From Xanthobacter tagetidis (GTDB lineage: Bacteria; Pseudomonadota; Alphaproteobacteria; Rhizobiales; Xanthobacteraceae), in NCBI RefSeq assembly GCF_003667445.1, contig NZ_RCTF01000005.1:213615-277614 (forward strand): DNA of 64,000 nucleotides, written 5' to 3'. Positions 7,737 to 16,474 of the stretch are shown here, in pieces. Every line of letters starts with the position of its first letter. The stretch's first letter is position 1. Under the pieces are notes generated by a model, which saw nothing but the letters and a program-made list of their open reading frames with translations, was not told the DNA's origin and searched no databases. The position numbers and the translations under genes were made by a program.

Positions 7737-9058
7737 GCGCGCTCTCCCCCACCACCGCCGGCTTCCTCATCGTCGGGACGCTGCTGCTCCTGCTCGCCAC
7801 CGGCATGCCCATCGCCTTCGCGCTCGGGCTCGCCGCCATCGCCGGCCTGCTGGTGGCGAACGGCATCGGCGTATTCGAGGTGCTGGCCGAGACCATGTTC
7901 GCCGGCATCGGCAACCTCGCTTACGTCTCGATCCCCATGTTCGTGCTGATGGGCGCGGCGGTGGCGGCGACGCCGGCCGGCAAGGACCTCTACGAAGCGC
8001 TGGACCGCTGGCTGAACCGGGTGCCCGGCGGCCTCGTCCTGTCGAACATCGGCGCCTGCGCCATCTTCTCCGGCATGACCGGGTCGAGCCCGGCCACCTG
8101 CGCCGCCATCGGCAAGATGGGCATTCCGGAGATGCTGAAGCGCGGCTACCCCGCCTCGGTGGCCACCGGCTCCATCTGCGCCGGCGGCACGCTCGGCATC
8201 CTCATCCCGCCCTCGGTGACGATGATCGTCTACGGCATCGCCACCGAGACCTCCATCGGCCGCCTGTTCCTGGCGGGCGTGATGCCGGGGCTGATGCTCA
8301 CCGCCATGTTCATGACGTGGGCGCTGATCGACTGCAAGCGCAAGGGCTTCCGCTTCGACGACATGGGCACCCGCTTCACCTTCGGCCAGAAGCTCGCTGC
8401 GCTGCCGCGGGTGACGCCCTTCATCATCATCATCGTCGGCACGCTCTACGTGCTCTACGGCGGCGTCGCGACGCCCTCGGAGGCGGCGGGCGCGGGCGCC
8501 TTCCTGACGCTCGGCGTGGTCATCATCATGTACCGGCTGTTCCGGCCGAAGCCGATCATCGACATCTTCTCGTCCACCATGCGCGAGAGCATCATGATCA
8601 TGATGATCATGGCCTCGGCGGAGCTGTTCGCCTTCGCGCTGTCGTCGCTGTTCATCACCCAGACGGTGGCCTCCACCATCGCCAGCCTGGAGGTGAACCG
8701 CTGGGTGCTGATGGGCATCATCAACGCGTTCCTGCTGGTGGCCGGCATGTTCCTGCCGCCGGTGGCGATCATCGTGATGTCGGCGCCGCTCCTGTTCCCG
8801 ATCGTCGTCTCCTCGGGCTTCGACCCCTATTGGTTCGCGGTGATCCTCACCATCAACATGGAGATCGGCCTCATCACCCCGCCGGTGGGCCTCAATCTGT
8901 TCGTGGTGAACGCCATCGCGCCCCAGGTGCCGACCCAGCAGGTGCTGTGGGGCTCGCTGCCCTACGTCATCGCCATGGTCATCGGCATCGTCATCCTGTG
9001 TATCTTCCCGGGGATCGCCACCTGGCTGCCGGATGCGGTGATGGGACCGGCGATGTAA
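7733..9058 (+). CDS. dctM: TRAP transporter large permease (DctM family)
   Basis: Large membrane subunit that carries out Na+-coupled substrate translocation, 441 residues with about 12 hydrophobic segments. Family motifs are readable: MTGSSPATCAAIGKMGIPEM, GGTLGILIPPSVTMIVYG and ITPPVGLNLFVVNAIA. The start ATG at 7733 overlaps the dctQ stop, indicating translational coupling. With dctP and dctQ it completes one transporter, probably for malonate. The long poly-His-like region in other frames is only the codon shadow of the Ile/Met-rich helices. Confidence 0.93.
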   Translation: MSALSPTTAGFLIVGTLLLLLATGMPIAFALGLAAIAGLLVANGIGVFEVLAETMFAGIGNLAYVSIPMFVLMGAAVAATPAGKDLYEALDRWLNRVPGGLVLSNIGACAIFSGMTGSSPATCAAIGKMGIPEMLKRGYPASVATGSICAGGTLGILIPPSVTMIVYGIATETSIGRLFLAGVMPGLMLTAMFMTWALIDCKRKGFRFDDMGTRFTFGQKLAALPRVTPFIIIIVGTLYVLYGGVATPSEAAGAGAFLTLGVVIIMYRLFRPKPIIDIFSSTMRESIMIMMIMASAELFAFALSSLFITQTVASTIASLEVNRWVLMGIINAFLLVAGMFLPPVAIIVMSAPLLFPIVVSSGFDPYWFAVILTINMEIGLITPPVGLNLFVVNAIAPQVPTQQVLWGSLPYVIAMVIGIVILCIFPGIATWLPDAVMGPAM

Positions 9059-9075
9059 GCCCGGGGTGCCGCCCA

Positions 9076-9180
9076 CAGCCGCCGTCATGCTCCGGCTTGA
9101 GCGGAGCATCCATAACCCCTCGCCGCGTCCCGCCCGGCCGCGAGATGGGCCCTCCGGTCAAGCCGGAGGGCGACGGTGGG
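9076..9180. repeat. Composite palindromic repeat unit A, first copy
   Basis: About 104 bases containing two small palindromes (CTCCGGCTTGAGCGGAG and CCCTCCGGTCAAGCCGGAGGG). The unit is repeated almost exactly in direct orientation at 9408-9510. Confidence 0.85.
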
Positions 9181-9266
9181 TAGGAGGGCGACGGCGGTGG
9201 GCGGGGCGGCGGCCGATCTGCCTGGAAGGCGGTGCCGGCAATGCGCGCCAGGTCTTTGAGAAGCGC

Positions 9267-9300
9267 ACTGTCATGCCCCGGCTTGTCCGGGGGATCCACC
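9267..9300. repeat. Palindromic repeat unit B, left arm
   Basis: The unit starting ACTGTCATGCCCCGGCTTGT is present in inverted orientation at 9349-9383 with one mismatch and a 48-base spacer, so transcripts could form one long stem. Confidence 0.85.
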
Positions 9301-9348
9301 GAGCCGCCGGCATGGCGCCCGGAAAATGAAGCGCCGAGCGAGCCGCTG

Positions 9349-9383
9349 GGTGGATCCCCCGGACAAGCCGGGGGATGACAGTG
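9349..9383. repeat. Palindromic repeat unit B, right (inverted) arm
   Basis: Reverse complement of 9267-9300, apart from one base in the GGGGGATG segment. Together with units A this makes a mosaic like the BIME elements of enterobacteria. Confidence 0.85.
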
Positions 9384-9407
9384 GTGAGGCACCAGGGATA
9401 ACGCCCT

Positions 9408-9510
9408 CAGCCGCCGTCAGGCTCCGGCTTGAGCGGAGATCCATGCCCCCTCCCCGCGTCCCGCCCGGCCGCAGGATGGGCCCTCCGGTCAAGCCGGAGG
9501 GCGACGGTGG
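9408..9510. repeat. Composite palindromic repeat unit A, second copy
   Basis: Direct copy of 9076-9180 with a few substitutions and one small deletion. The 504-base dctM/transglutaminase gap (9059-9562) consists mainly of these repeats. I see no gene in it. Confidence 0.85.
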
Positions 9511-9562
9511 CGGATGGGGTGGCCGCGGGCAAAAGCCGCTTAGCGACGGCGGGAGGTCGCCC

Positions 9563-10447
9563 CTACCGCTCCACCGGAATCACGTCGACGCCCACCGAAA
9601 GCACGTGGTCGCCGGAGGCGACGACCACCCCGTCCACGGGGGAGACATCCGCATAGTCGCGGCCGATGCCGAGGATGATGTGGTCGTCGCCGGCGGGGAT
9701 GGCGTTGGTGGGGTCGAGGCCGATCCAGCCCGCCTGCCGCCCGCACCACAGCTCCACCCAGGCATGGGTCGCGTCCGCGCCTTCGAGGCGCGCCTGGCCT
9801 TCCGGCGGCACGGTGCGCAGATAGCCCGACACATAGCGCGCCGGCAGGCCGATGCCCCTGAGGCCGGCGATCATCACCTGCGCGAAGTCCTGGCACACGC
9901 CGCGCCGCGCCGCGAACGCCTCGTGCGGCGCCGTGGTGACGATGGTGGAGCCGGGCTCGTAGACGAAGCCGTCCTTGATCCGGTGCATCAGCTCGATGCC
10001 CGCCTCCAGCACCGGCCGGTCGCCGGAGAAGCTCGACGCGGTCCAGTCCGTGATCTCGCCGTCGAGCGGCACCGCGCGCGAGGCGAACAGGCCGTGGCAG
10101 GGCGCGCGGGCGGACAAATCGGGGATCTCCAGCGCCTCGGTCCGCACCGCCTCCACCGTGGGCGTCGCCGCCGCCTCCGGCAAGGCGGTGGAGAGCACCT
10201 CGACCCGGCTGCGGGTGGAGATCTGAAGGTGGTCGTGCGGCGCGTCGAGCGTCACCCAGGTCACGCCGTTGCCGAAAAAGTCGGTGCCCTGCTCGCGCTC
10301 GGCGGGATCGGGCAGGATTTCCAGCATGTGGGCGATCACGTGCTGGTGGCCGGCGCGATCCACCGGCGTCATGCGCAGCACCTGCCGCGCCACCCGCACG
10401 GGCACGGTGTAGGTGTAGGTGGTGGTCTGGCGGATGTCGTAGAGCAT
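9563..10447 (-). CDS. Transglutaminase-like cysteine protease-fold protein
   Basis: A 294-residue cytoplasmic protein with the bacterial transglutaminase N-terminal beta domain (starting LYDIRQTTTYTYTVPV) and a transglutaminase core. The catalytic triad is visible: Cys185 in RRGVCQDFAQVMIAGLR, His228 in THAWVELW and Asp245 in GWIGLDPTN. It lies 7 bases downstream of the ATP-grasp/alpha-E gene. That pairing is very common in Proteobacteria and is thought to belong to a peptide-synthesis or protein-modification system whose product is unknown. It could act as a peptidase or amide-bond-forming enzyme. Confidence 0.9.
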   Translation of the reverse strand: MLYDIRQTTTYTYTVPVRVARQVLRMTPVDRAGHQHVIAHMLEILPDPAEREQGTDFFGNGVTWVTLDAPHDHLQISTRSRVEVLSTALPEAAATPTVEAVRTEALEIPDLSARAPCHGLFASRAVPLDGEITDWTASSFSGDRPVLEAGIELMHRIKDGFVYEPGSTIVTTAPHEAFAARRGVCQDFAQVMIAGLRGIGLPARYVSGYLRTVPPEGQARLEGADATHAWVELWCGRQAGWIGLDPTNAIPAGDDHIILGIGRDYADVSPVDGVVVASGDHVLSVGVDVIPVER

Positions 10448-10454
10448 GCCCGCC

Positions 10455-12962
10455 TCACAGCGCCAGGGAGAGCGTCATCTCCGGGGAATGGCCCTGGAGG
10501 AAATAGTGGGCGGAAATCTCGTCCGACAGCTCCATGAGGAGGTCCTCCATGGACTGGAACCAGGCGGCATCGAAGCTCTCCGCCGTCGCGGCGGCAAGCT
10601 CGGCCTGCATGCGCGCGACGAGGCGCTCCCAGCGCGGCGGCGGGGCATCCATGTCGCGGCCCGGCAGCACCTTGAGGTGCGCCGCCATGCGCTCCACCTG
10701 GAACGCCACCGAGCGCGGATTGTCGGGATCGAGCAAAACGAGGTCGAGCACCGGCCCGCGCGCCTCCATCATCACGTAGCGCGTGCGGTAGGTGATGCGG
10801 CTGTCGGCCACCTGGAGCAGCGCGTCGAGCGAGCCCTGAGGGGCGCCCTGCTCGCCGAAGGTCTGGGCGAAGCGCAGCGTGCCGATGGCGCGCTCGGTGC
10901 GCCGGCCGAGTTCCAGGAAGCGCCAGCCGGTGAGCCGGTTCATGTTCTCCGAGGCGAGGCCGTAGAAGGCCGCGATGATGCGCAGCGCCGCGTCGGCCCG
11001 CTCGTGGGCGTCCGCCTCGGAGGGCGCGGTGGGCACCGGCAGGTTCACGCAGGCTTCGAGGTCCACCAGCGCGCGCCAGGCGTCGGGCGAGAAGCGGTCG
11101 CGGATCACGGAGGCGGCCGAGCGCGCGGCGAGCACCAATTGGGGAAGCGCGCCGGGCACGTCGTGGCGGGTGAGCACGGCGATGGCGTAGCGCGCCGGCG
11201 TCACCCGCGCGAGGTCGCGCGGCATGGCGCCCCAGGCGCCGAGCAGGCCGAGCAGGCGCGAGACCAGCGGGCCCGTTCCCACCTCGCCGCTCTCGGCGAG
11301 GCGGCTCACCAGAACCCGCGCGAGGCGCAGCGTCGCCTCGGCGCGCTCCACGTAGCGGCCGAGCCAGAACAGGTTGTCGGCGGCGCGGCTCGGCAGCGTG
11401 CCGGAGGAGCGGCGCACCTTCACGTTGTCGGGGCTGGGGAGCAGCGTGGTGTCGGACACCGCCTGGTCCGACAGCACCCACACGTCCGCCGAGCGGTCGC
11501 CCTTCTGCAGCGACACCGCGCGCGAATCGGGCGCCGAGGAGATGCGGCAGAAGCCGCCCGGCATCACCTCCCACCCGCGCTCGGTGGCGCACAGGAACAC
11601 GCGCAGCATGAAGGGGCGCGGGGTGAGCTTCTCGCCGGTCCAGACCGGCGTGGTGGAGAGCCGGGCGATGTCCTGGCCCACCACGTCGGCGCCGCGCCGG
11701 GCGAGCACGGTGGCGAGCCGGCGGCGGGCGGCCGGGGTGAGGTCGGCGCCGATCACCGAGCCGCCCTCCAGCAGTCCCGGCACAGACCGCCCGAACGCCG
11801 AGGCGAGCACCAGTTCGTCCAGATGCTCCACCACCTGGGCGCGCTCGGCCTCCTGGCCGCACCACCAGGTGGCCACGTGCGGCAGCTTCAGCGGCCCGCC
11901 GATGAGGCGCTGGGCGAGGCGCGGCAGGAAGGCGAGCAGCGCCGGCGCCTCCACCAGGCCCGAGCCGAGCGCATTGGCGAGCGAGACGCCGCCCGCGCGC
12001 ACCGCCTGGACCAGGCCCGGCACACCGAGCCGCGAGCGGGCGTTCAGCTCCAGCGGGTCGGCGAAGTCGGAATCGAGGCGGCGCAGCAGCACGTCGATCC
12101 GCCGCAGGCCCGCCACCGTGCGCACATGCAGCGTGTCGCCGCGGACCGTGAGGTCCTCGCCCTCGACCAGCAGGAAGCCGAGATAGCGGGCGAGCAGCGC
12201 GTGCTCGAAATAGGTCTCGTTGAGCGGGCCGGGCGTGAGCAGGCCGATGCGACCCTCCCCGGTGCGGTCGAGCTTCAGCAGCGACGTGCGCAGCGCCTGG
12301 AAGAAGGCGGCGACCCGGTGCATGCGCAGGGCGCGCGACACGTCCGGCAAGGCGCGGGTGAGGGCGAGCCTGTTCTCCAGCGCATAGCCCGCGCCCGACG
12401 GCGCCTGGGTGCGGTCGGAGAGCACCCACCAGCGCCCGTCCGGGCCGCGGCCCACGTCGGCCGCATAGAGCCGCAGATACCGTCCGCCCACCGGCTTCAC
12501 GCCCACCAAGGGGCGCAGGAATTCCGGGCTGCCTGCCACCGCGGCGGCGGGAATGTCGCCGTCGCTGACCAGGCGGGCGGGGCCGTAAAGGTCCCGCAGC
12601 ACCAGTTCCAGGAGTTCGGCGCGCTGGATCAGGCCCTGCGACAGGGTTTCCCAGTCGGCCGAGCCGAGCACCAGCGGCAGGTGGCTGAGCGACCAGGGGC
12701 GCTCGTCGCCGCCGGCGTCGTCATAGACCCGGTAGAAGACGCCGGATTCCTTCAGGTAGCGGTCAGCGGCGGAGAACCGGCGCCGCAACTCCTGCGGCCC
12801 GAGTTCGGCCAGAGCGGCGAGGAAGGGCACCCAATGGGCGCGCGGCTTGCCGTCCGCATCCATCATCTCGTCGCGGATGCCGGGCAAGGTTTCGTAGCCG
12901 CCGAGCACGCTCTCGACCGCAGCCTTCTCGAACACGTCGCTGCGCTGCTCGGCCCCCGACAC
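10455..12962 (-). CDS. Circularly permuted ATP-grasp type 2 / alpha-E domain fusion protein
   Basis: About 835 residues combining a circularly permuted ATP-grasp ligase domain (first about 480 residues) with an alpha-helical alpha-E domain (DUF403). Ligase features include YETLPGIRDEMMDADG, YLRLYAADVGRGPDGRWWVL and LTPGPLNETYFEHALLARYL. Alpha-E features include LPSRAADNLFWLGRYVERAE and MNRLTGWRFLELGRRTERAI. In many genomes these are two genes; here they are one chain. The frame is open to TTG 13049 and has ATG at 13007. I prefer GTG 12962 because GGGGGAAGGGG lies 6 nt upstream and the extra residues are low complexity. It is co-transcribed with the transglutaminase. Confidence 0.88.
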   Translation of the reverse strand: MSGAEQRSDVFEKAAVESVLGGYETLPGIRDEMMDADGKPRAHWVPFLAALAELGPQELRRRFSAADRYLKESGVFYRVYDDAGGDERPWSLSHLPLVLGSADWETLSQGLIQRAELLELVLRDLYGPARLVSDGDIPAAAVAGSPEFLRPLVGVKPVGGRYLRLYAADVGRGPDGRWWVLSDRTQAPSGAGYALENRLALTRALPDVSRALRMHRVAAFFQALRTSLLKLDRTGEGRIGLLTPGPLNETYFEHALLARYLGFLLVEGEDLTVRGDTLHVRTVAGLRRIDVLLRRLDSDFADPLELNARSRLGVPGLVQAVRAGGVSLANALGSGLVEAPALLAFLPRLAQRLIGGPLKLPHVATWWCGQEAERAQVVEHLDELVLASAFGRSVPGLLEGGSVIGADLTPAARRRLATVLARRGADVVGQDIARLSTTPVWTGEKLTPRPFMLRVFLCATERGWEVMPGGFCRISSAPDSRAVSLQKGDRSADVWVLSDQAVSDTTLLPSPDNVKVRRSSGTLPSRAADNLFWLGRYVERAEATLRLARVLVSRLAESGEVGTGPLVSRLLGLLGAWGAMPRDLARVTPARYAIAVLTRHDVPGALPQLVLAARSAASVIRDRFSPDAWRALVDLEACVNLPVPTAPSEADAHERADAALRIIAAFYGLASENMNRLTGWRFLELGRRTERAIGTLRFAQTFGEQGAPQGSLDALLQVADSRITYRTRYVMMEARGPVLDLVLLDPDNPRSVAFQVERMAAHLKVLPGRDMDAPPPRWERLVARMQAELAAATAESFDAAWFQSMEDLLMELSDEISAHYFLQGHSPEMTLSLAL

Positions 12963-13248
12963 GCAAAACCCCTTCCCCCGCGGCGCTCCCCCGGCCGGGC
13001 CTGCCATTATGCCCAAAGGCGAAGGAGATGCACCCCGCGCGACCGGCAAACCGCAGATGGCGGGCGGACACGCGCACGGCCGCGCTTCCCGGCCGGGGAC
13101 AGGCGGCGGCAGGGTTCGCGCCGCTGCGCGGGCGTTCCGCGGAAGAAAGAATAATTCTCAACGATGCGCGCGGGCCACACATGGCGGCACGCGGCGACGG
13201 ACCGGACCGGCGGCGGCCCGGTGCGCCATCGCCCAGGCGCCTGCCCGG

Positions 13249-13338
13249 TCAGCCGAACAGGATCGCGGCCAGGATCACCGCATAGGACAGGGCGAAGAGG
13301 ATGCCGTCACGAACGAGCGGCGACAGTCGCGACGTCAT
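13249..13338 (-). CDS. Possible 29-residue single-span membrane microprotein
   Basis: A short frame from ATG 13338 to TGA 13249. It has a charged N-terminus (MTSRLSPLVRDG) and one hydrophobic span (ILFALSYAVILAAILFG) ending at the C-terminus. A good leftward promoter lies just upstream: TTGACC, 16 nt, TATAAG (13371-13398), giving a leader of about 26 nt. No strong ribosome site is visible beyond GGA about 10 nt upstream. I do not recognise the family. Size and topology resemble small membrane proteins such as YnhF or CydX, but there is no sequence match I can claim. Confidence 0.4.
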   Translation of the reverse strand: MTSRLSPLVRDGILFALSYAVILAAILFG

Positions 13339-13361
13339 GGAGCACATTCCGGATGATTAAG

Positions 13362-13398
13362 TTGACTGATCTTATAGATTTATCGTGAGATCGGTCAA
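13362..13398. promoter_or_regulatory. Inverted repeat overlapping a leftward promoter
   Basis: Arms TTGACTGATCT and AGATCGGTCAA (10 of 11 matching) flank a 15-nt spacer. Read leftward, -35 TTGACC (13398-13393) and -10 TATAAG (13376-13371) lie inside it. This suggests an operator over the promoter of the 29-residue frame. The rest of the gap 13008-13428 shows nothing else I recognise. Confidence 0.5.
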
Positions 13399-13428
13399 TA
13401 ACCATATTCAGAATGTGTATTACCACCG

Positions 13429-14235
13429 TCATTCCCCAGTGAATGTCGGCGCGCGCTTCTCCACGAAGGCCGCGACGCCCTCGGCGAAGTCGCGGGTGCC
13501 CGCGCTGGCGATGAAGGCATCGCGCTCGGCGTGAAGCTGGTCGGACAAGGTGTGGGAGAACGAGGCCCGCATCAGGTGCTTGATGCGGCCGAAGGCCAGC
13601 GTCGGCCCCGCGGCGAGGCGGCGGGCGAGCGCATCGGTCTCGGCGCCAAGATCGGCGGCGGCCACCACCTTGTTCACGAGCCCGAGCCGCAGCGCCTCCG
13701 GGGCATCGACCACGTCGCTGAGCAGCGCCAGTTCCAGCGCCTTGCGCAGGCCGACGATGCGCGGCAGCGAGAAGGTGCCGGAGCCGTCCGGCGTGGTGCC
13801 GATGCGGGCATAGGCCAGGGTGAAGCGGGCATCGTCCGCGGCGATGGCGAGGTCGGCGGCGAGCATCACGGAGAGCCCGGCGCCCGCCACCGCGCCGTGC
13901 ACGCTGGCGATCACCGGCGCATGCAGGGAGGCGAGCCCCACGATCGCATGGTGGAACGGGTCGATGATGCCCGCCACCACCTTCGGCGCCTCGCGCCCGG
14001 CGGCATGGAAGCGGGCGACGTCGCCGCCGGCGAGGAAGGCCCGCCCCTCCCCGGACAGCACCACCGCGCGCACCGAGCGATCCTTCGCCGTCCGGTCCAC
14101 CGCATCCTGGAAGGCCAGGATCGTCGCCTCATCGATGGCGTTCAGCACCGCCGGGCGGTTGAAGCGGATGCGGGCGATGCCGTCCTCGACCGAGAACAGG
14201 AGGGGGGCGGCATCGGCGGCCGGACGATCGGACAT
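13429..14235 (-). CDS. Enoyl-CoA hydratase/isomerase family protein
   Basis: A 268-residue crotonase-fold protein. The oxyanion-hole segments are readable (SGEGRAFLAGGDVARF and HGAVAGAGLSVMLAADLAIA), followed by a crotonase-type helix (FTLAYARIGTTPDGSGTFSL). The usual hydratase Glu pair is not intact: the second position reads PDGSG, as in many isomerase-type or unassigned members. The precise reaction is therefore uncertain. Start ATG 14235 has AAGGAG 5 nt upstream. The gene stands alone, with the sulfur operon starting about 235 bases away on the opposite strand. Confidence 0.85.
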   Translation of the reverse strand: MSDRPAADAAPLLFSVEDGIARIRFNRPAVLNAIDEATILAFQDAVDRTAKDRSVRAVVLSGEGRAFLAGGDVARFHAAGREAPKVVAGIIDPFHHAIVGLASLHAPVIASVHGAVAGAGLSVMLAADLAIAADDARFTLAYARIGTTPDGSGTFSLPRIVGLRKALELALLSDVVDAPEALRLGLVNKVVAAADLGAETDALARRLAAGPTLAFGRIKHLMRASFSHTLSDQLHAERDAFIASAGTRDFAEGVAAFVEKRAPTFTGE

Positions 14236-14470
14236 GGGCGCTCCTTGGACCATTCGTTGCGACCGCTGCAGGCCGGGCATGCAGGCTGCCCGAGGGGCGC
14301 CCGCGCCACAAGGTGCGGCAGGTCCCGAGGCACCCTATTCACATCGACTTATCGCGTTATTTTTCTTATTGCGCAGATTATGGATGCGATTTATTTTAAA
14401 TTCCACGACACGACGATGTTTTAACGCTTCCAAACTGTGGTTAACAGCCGGAAGCGGGGAGCCCGCCAGC

Positions 14471-14794
14471 ATGACCTCTCCTCTCCAGCGCAAGCTGAAG
14501 ATCACCGGCCCCACCGTGGTGACGGCCAATCGCCTCGCGGACGGCGCGGCCGTCTGGCTCGCCCGCGACGGGCGCTGGACCGAGCGCCTCGCCGAGGCGG
14601 AGGTCGCGACCACCGCCGACGCGGCCCACCGCCTGCTCGACATCGCCCATGCGGACGAGGACACCGCCGTGGGCGCCTATCCGGCCACCGTGGCGCTCTC
14701 CGACGGCGGCGTTCCGAAGCCCGCGACTTTGCGCGAGCGCATCCGCGCCACGGGCCCCACCGTCGCGCAGCCCTTCCAGCCCGCCGCGCTCTGA
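14471..14794 (+). CDS. DUF2849 protein of the assimilatory sulfite reductase operon
   Basis: A 107-residue protein starting MTSPLQRKLKITGPTVVTAN, matching the DUF2849 pattern (a tandem of short beta segments, with GAAVWLARDGRW). Proteins of this family are nearly always encoded just before cysI in alphaproteobacteria. Their biochemical role is unknown. It begins the operon DUF2849-cysI-DUF934-cysH and ends 27 bases before cysI. The AT-rich leader at 14336-14440 should hold the promoter, but I could not pick convincing -35/-10 boxes. Confidence 0.85.
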   Translation: MTSPLQRKLKITGPTVVTANRLADGAAVWLARDGRWTERLAEAEVATTADAAHRLLDIAHADEDTAVGAYPATVALSDGGVPKPATLRERIRATGPTVAQPFQPAAL

Positions 14795-14821
14795 GCGCAC
14801 GGCAACCGATCGGGTTCCCCC

Positions 14822-16474
14822 ATGTATGTGCATGACGAGTTCGACCGCGCCTTCCTCGCCGAGCGGGTCGAGGACTTCCGCGGCCAGGTGGCGCGGCGCC
14901 TCTCCGGCGCGCTGAACGAGGAGGAGTTCAAGCCGCTCCGCCTCATGAACGGCGTCTATCTCCAGCTTCATGCCTACATGCTGCGGGTGTGCATCCCGTA
15001 CGGCACGCTGTCGGCCACCCAATTGCGCGCGCTTGCCGCCGTGGCGCGCAAGTACGACCGCGGCTATGGCCACTTCACCACGCGCCAGAACATCCAGTTC
15101 AACTGGATCAAGCTCGCGGAACTGCCGGACGCCATGGCCGACCTCGCCAAGGTGGGCATCCACGGCATCCAGACCTCGGGCAACTGCATCCGCAACACCA
15201 CCACCGACCCCTGGGCCGGCGCCGCCCCGGACGAGATCGAGGACCCGCGCCTCTATGCGGAGATCATCCGCCAGTGGTCGACGCTGCACCCGGAATTCAC
15301 CTTCCTGCCGCGCAAGTTCAAGATCGCCATCACGGCGGCGACGCACGACCGCGCCGCCATCAAGGTGCACGACATCGGCCTGCGGCTGCATCGGCGGGAC
15401 GGCGAGACCGGCTTCGAGGTGATCGTCGGCGGCGGGCTCGGCCGCTCGCCCTTCATCGGCAAGACCATCCGCGACTTCCTGCCGAAGCAGCACCTGCTCT
15501 CCTATCTCGAAGCGGTGCTGCGGACCTACAATCTCGAAGGCCGGCGCGACAACATCTACAAGGCCCGCATCAAGATCCAGGTGCACGAGATCGGGCTTGA
15601 GGAATTCACCCGCCGCGTCGAGGCGGAGTGGGAGGCGATCCGCGAGGGGACCCTGCGGCTCGACGAAGAGGCCATCGACCAGGTGCGCGCGCATTTCGCG
15701 ACCCCGGCGTTCGACGCGCTGGAGGACGGCCCCGCCGCGCTCGCCGCGGCGCTCCAGGACCCTGGCTTCGCCCTCTGGCACGCCAATGTGGTGGCGCCCC
15801 ACAAGGCGCCCGGGCATGCCATCGTCACCTTGTCGCTGAAGCCGATCGGCGGGCCGCCGGGCGATGCCACGGCGGACCAGATGGACGCCATCGCGGAGCT
15901 TGCCGAGCTTTACGCCTATGGCGAGGTGCGGGTCGCCCACGAGCAGAACCTCACCTTCCCCCACGTGCGCCAGAAGGACCTGCCGGAGCTGTGGCGGCGG
16001 CTCGACGCCATCGGCGTCGCGACCCCCAATGTGGGCCTCGTGAGCGACATCATCTCCTGCCCCGGGCTCGATTATTGCTCGCTCGCCAACACCCGCTCCA
16101 TCCCCATCGCGCAGGCCATCTCAGAGCGTTTCGCGGATGGCGCGCGGGCCGCCGAGATCGGCCGGCTGCACCTCAACATCTCGGGCTGCATCAATGCCTG
16201 CGGCCACCACCATATCGGCCATATCGGCATCCTGGGGGTGGACAAGAAGGACGAGGAATTCTTCCAGATCGTCCTCGGCGGCAAGGGCAACTTCAAGGCC
16301 CGCCTCGGCGAGCTGATCGGCCCGGCCATCCCGGAGAGCGAGATCGTCGACGCGGTGGAGCGCATCGTCGACACCTATCTCGAACTGCGCACGTCCCCGT
16401 CCGAGACCTTCATCGCCGCCGTCGAGCGCCTCGGCCTCGACCCGTTCAAGGAGCGCGCCTATGCCTCTCGTTAA
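14822..16474 (+). CDS. cysI: Assimilatory sulfite (nitrite/sulfite) reductase hemoprotein
   Basis: Reduces sulfite to sulfide for cysteine synthesis, using siroheme and a 4Fe-4S cluster. The 550-residue protein has two ferredoxin-like and two catalytic repeats. Cluster/siroheme cysteines are at about 413 and 419 (SCPGLDYCSLANTRS) and 456 and 460 (ISGCINACGHHHIGH). RNTTTDPWAGAAPDEIEDPR is an N-terminal repeat motif. No cysJ flavoprotein or cysG siroheme synthase is in the window, so the electron donor and siroheme supply are encoded elsewhere. The stop overlaps the DUF934 gene by 14 bases. Confidence 0.93.
   Translation: MYVHDEFDRAFLAERVEDFRGQVARRLSGALNEEEFKPLRLMNGVYLQLHAYMLRVCIPYGTLSATQLRALAAVARKYDRGYGHFTTRQNIQFNWIKLAELPDAMADLAKVGIHGIQTSGNCIRNTTTDPWAGAAPDEIEDPRLYAEIIRQWSTLHPEFTFLPRKFKIAITAATHDRAAIKVHDIGLRLHRRDGETGFEVIVGGGLGRSPFIGKTIRDFLPKQHLLSYLEAVLRTYNLEGRRDNIYKARIKIQVHEIGLEEFTRRVEAEWEAIREGTLRLDEEAIDQVRAHFATPAFDALEDGPAALAAALQDPGFALWHANVVAPHKAPGHAIVTLSLKPIGGPPGDATADQMDAIAELAELYAYGEVRVAHEQNLTFPHVRQKDLPELWRRLDAIGVATPNVGLVSDIISCPGLDYCSLANTRSIPIAQAISERFADGARAAEIGRLHLNISGCINACGHHHIGHIGILGVDKKDEEFFQIVLGGKGNFKARLGELIGPAIPESEIVDAVERIVDTYLELRTSPSETFIAAVERLGLDPFKERAYASR

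Noticed and set aside
8300..8650. His-rich stretch (many HH pairs) in another frame of dctM, looking like a metal-binding protein
   Set aside because: It arises from ATC/ATG-rich membrane codons read out of frame.
9059..9562. Repeat mosaic considered as an insertion sequence
   Set aside because: No transposase frame and no target duplication; the units are short palindromes.
10446..13154. A 902-codon plus-strand frame opposite the ATP-grasp gene
   Set aside because: Shadow frame with low-complexity His/Arg/Gln content; the minus strand carries the conserved domains.
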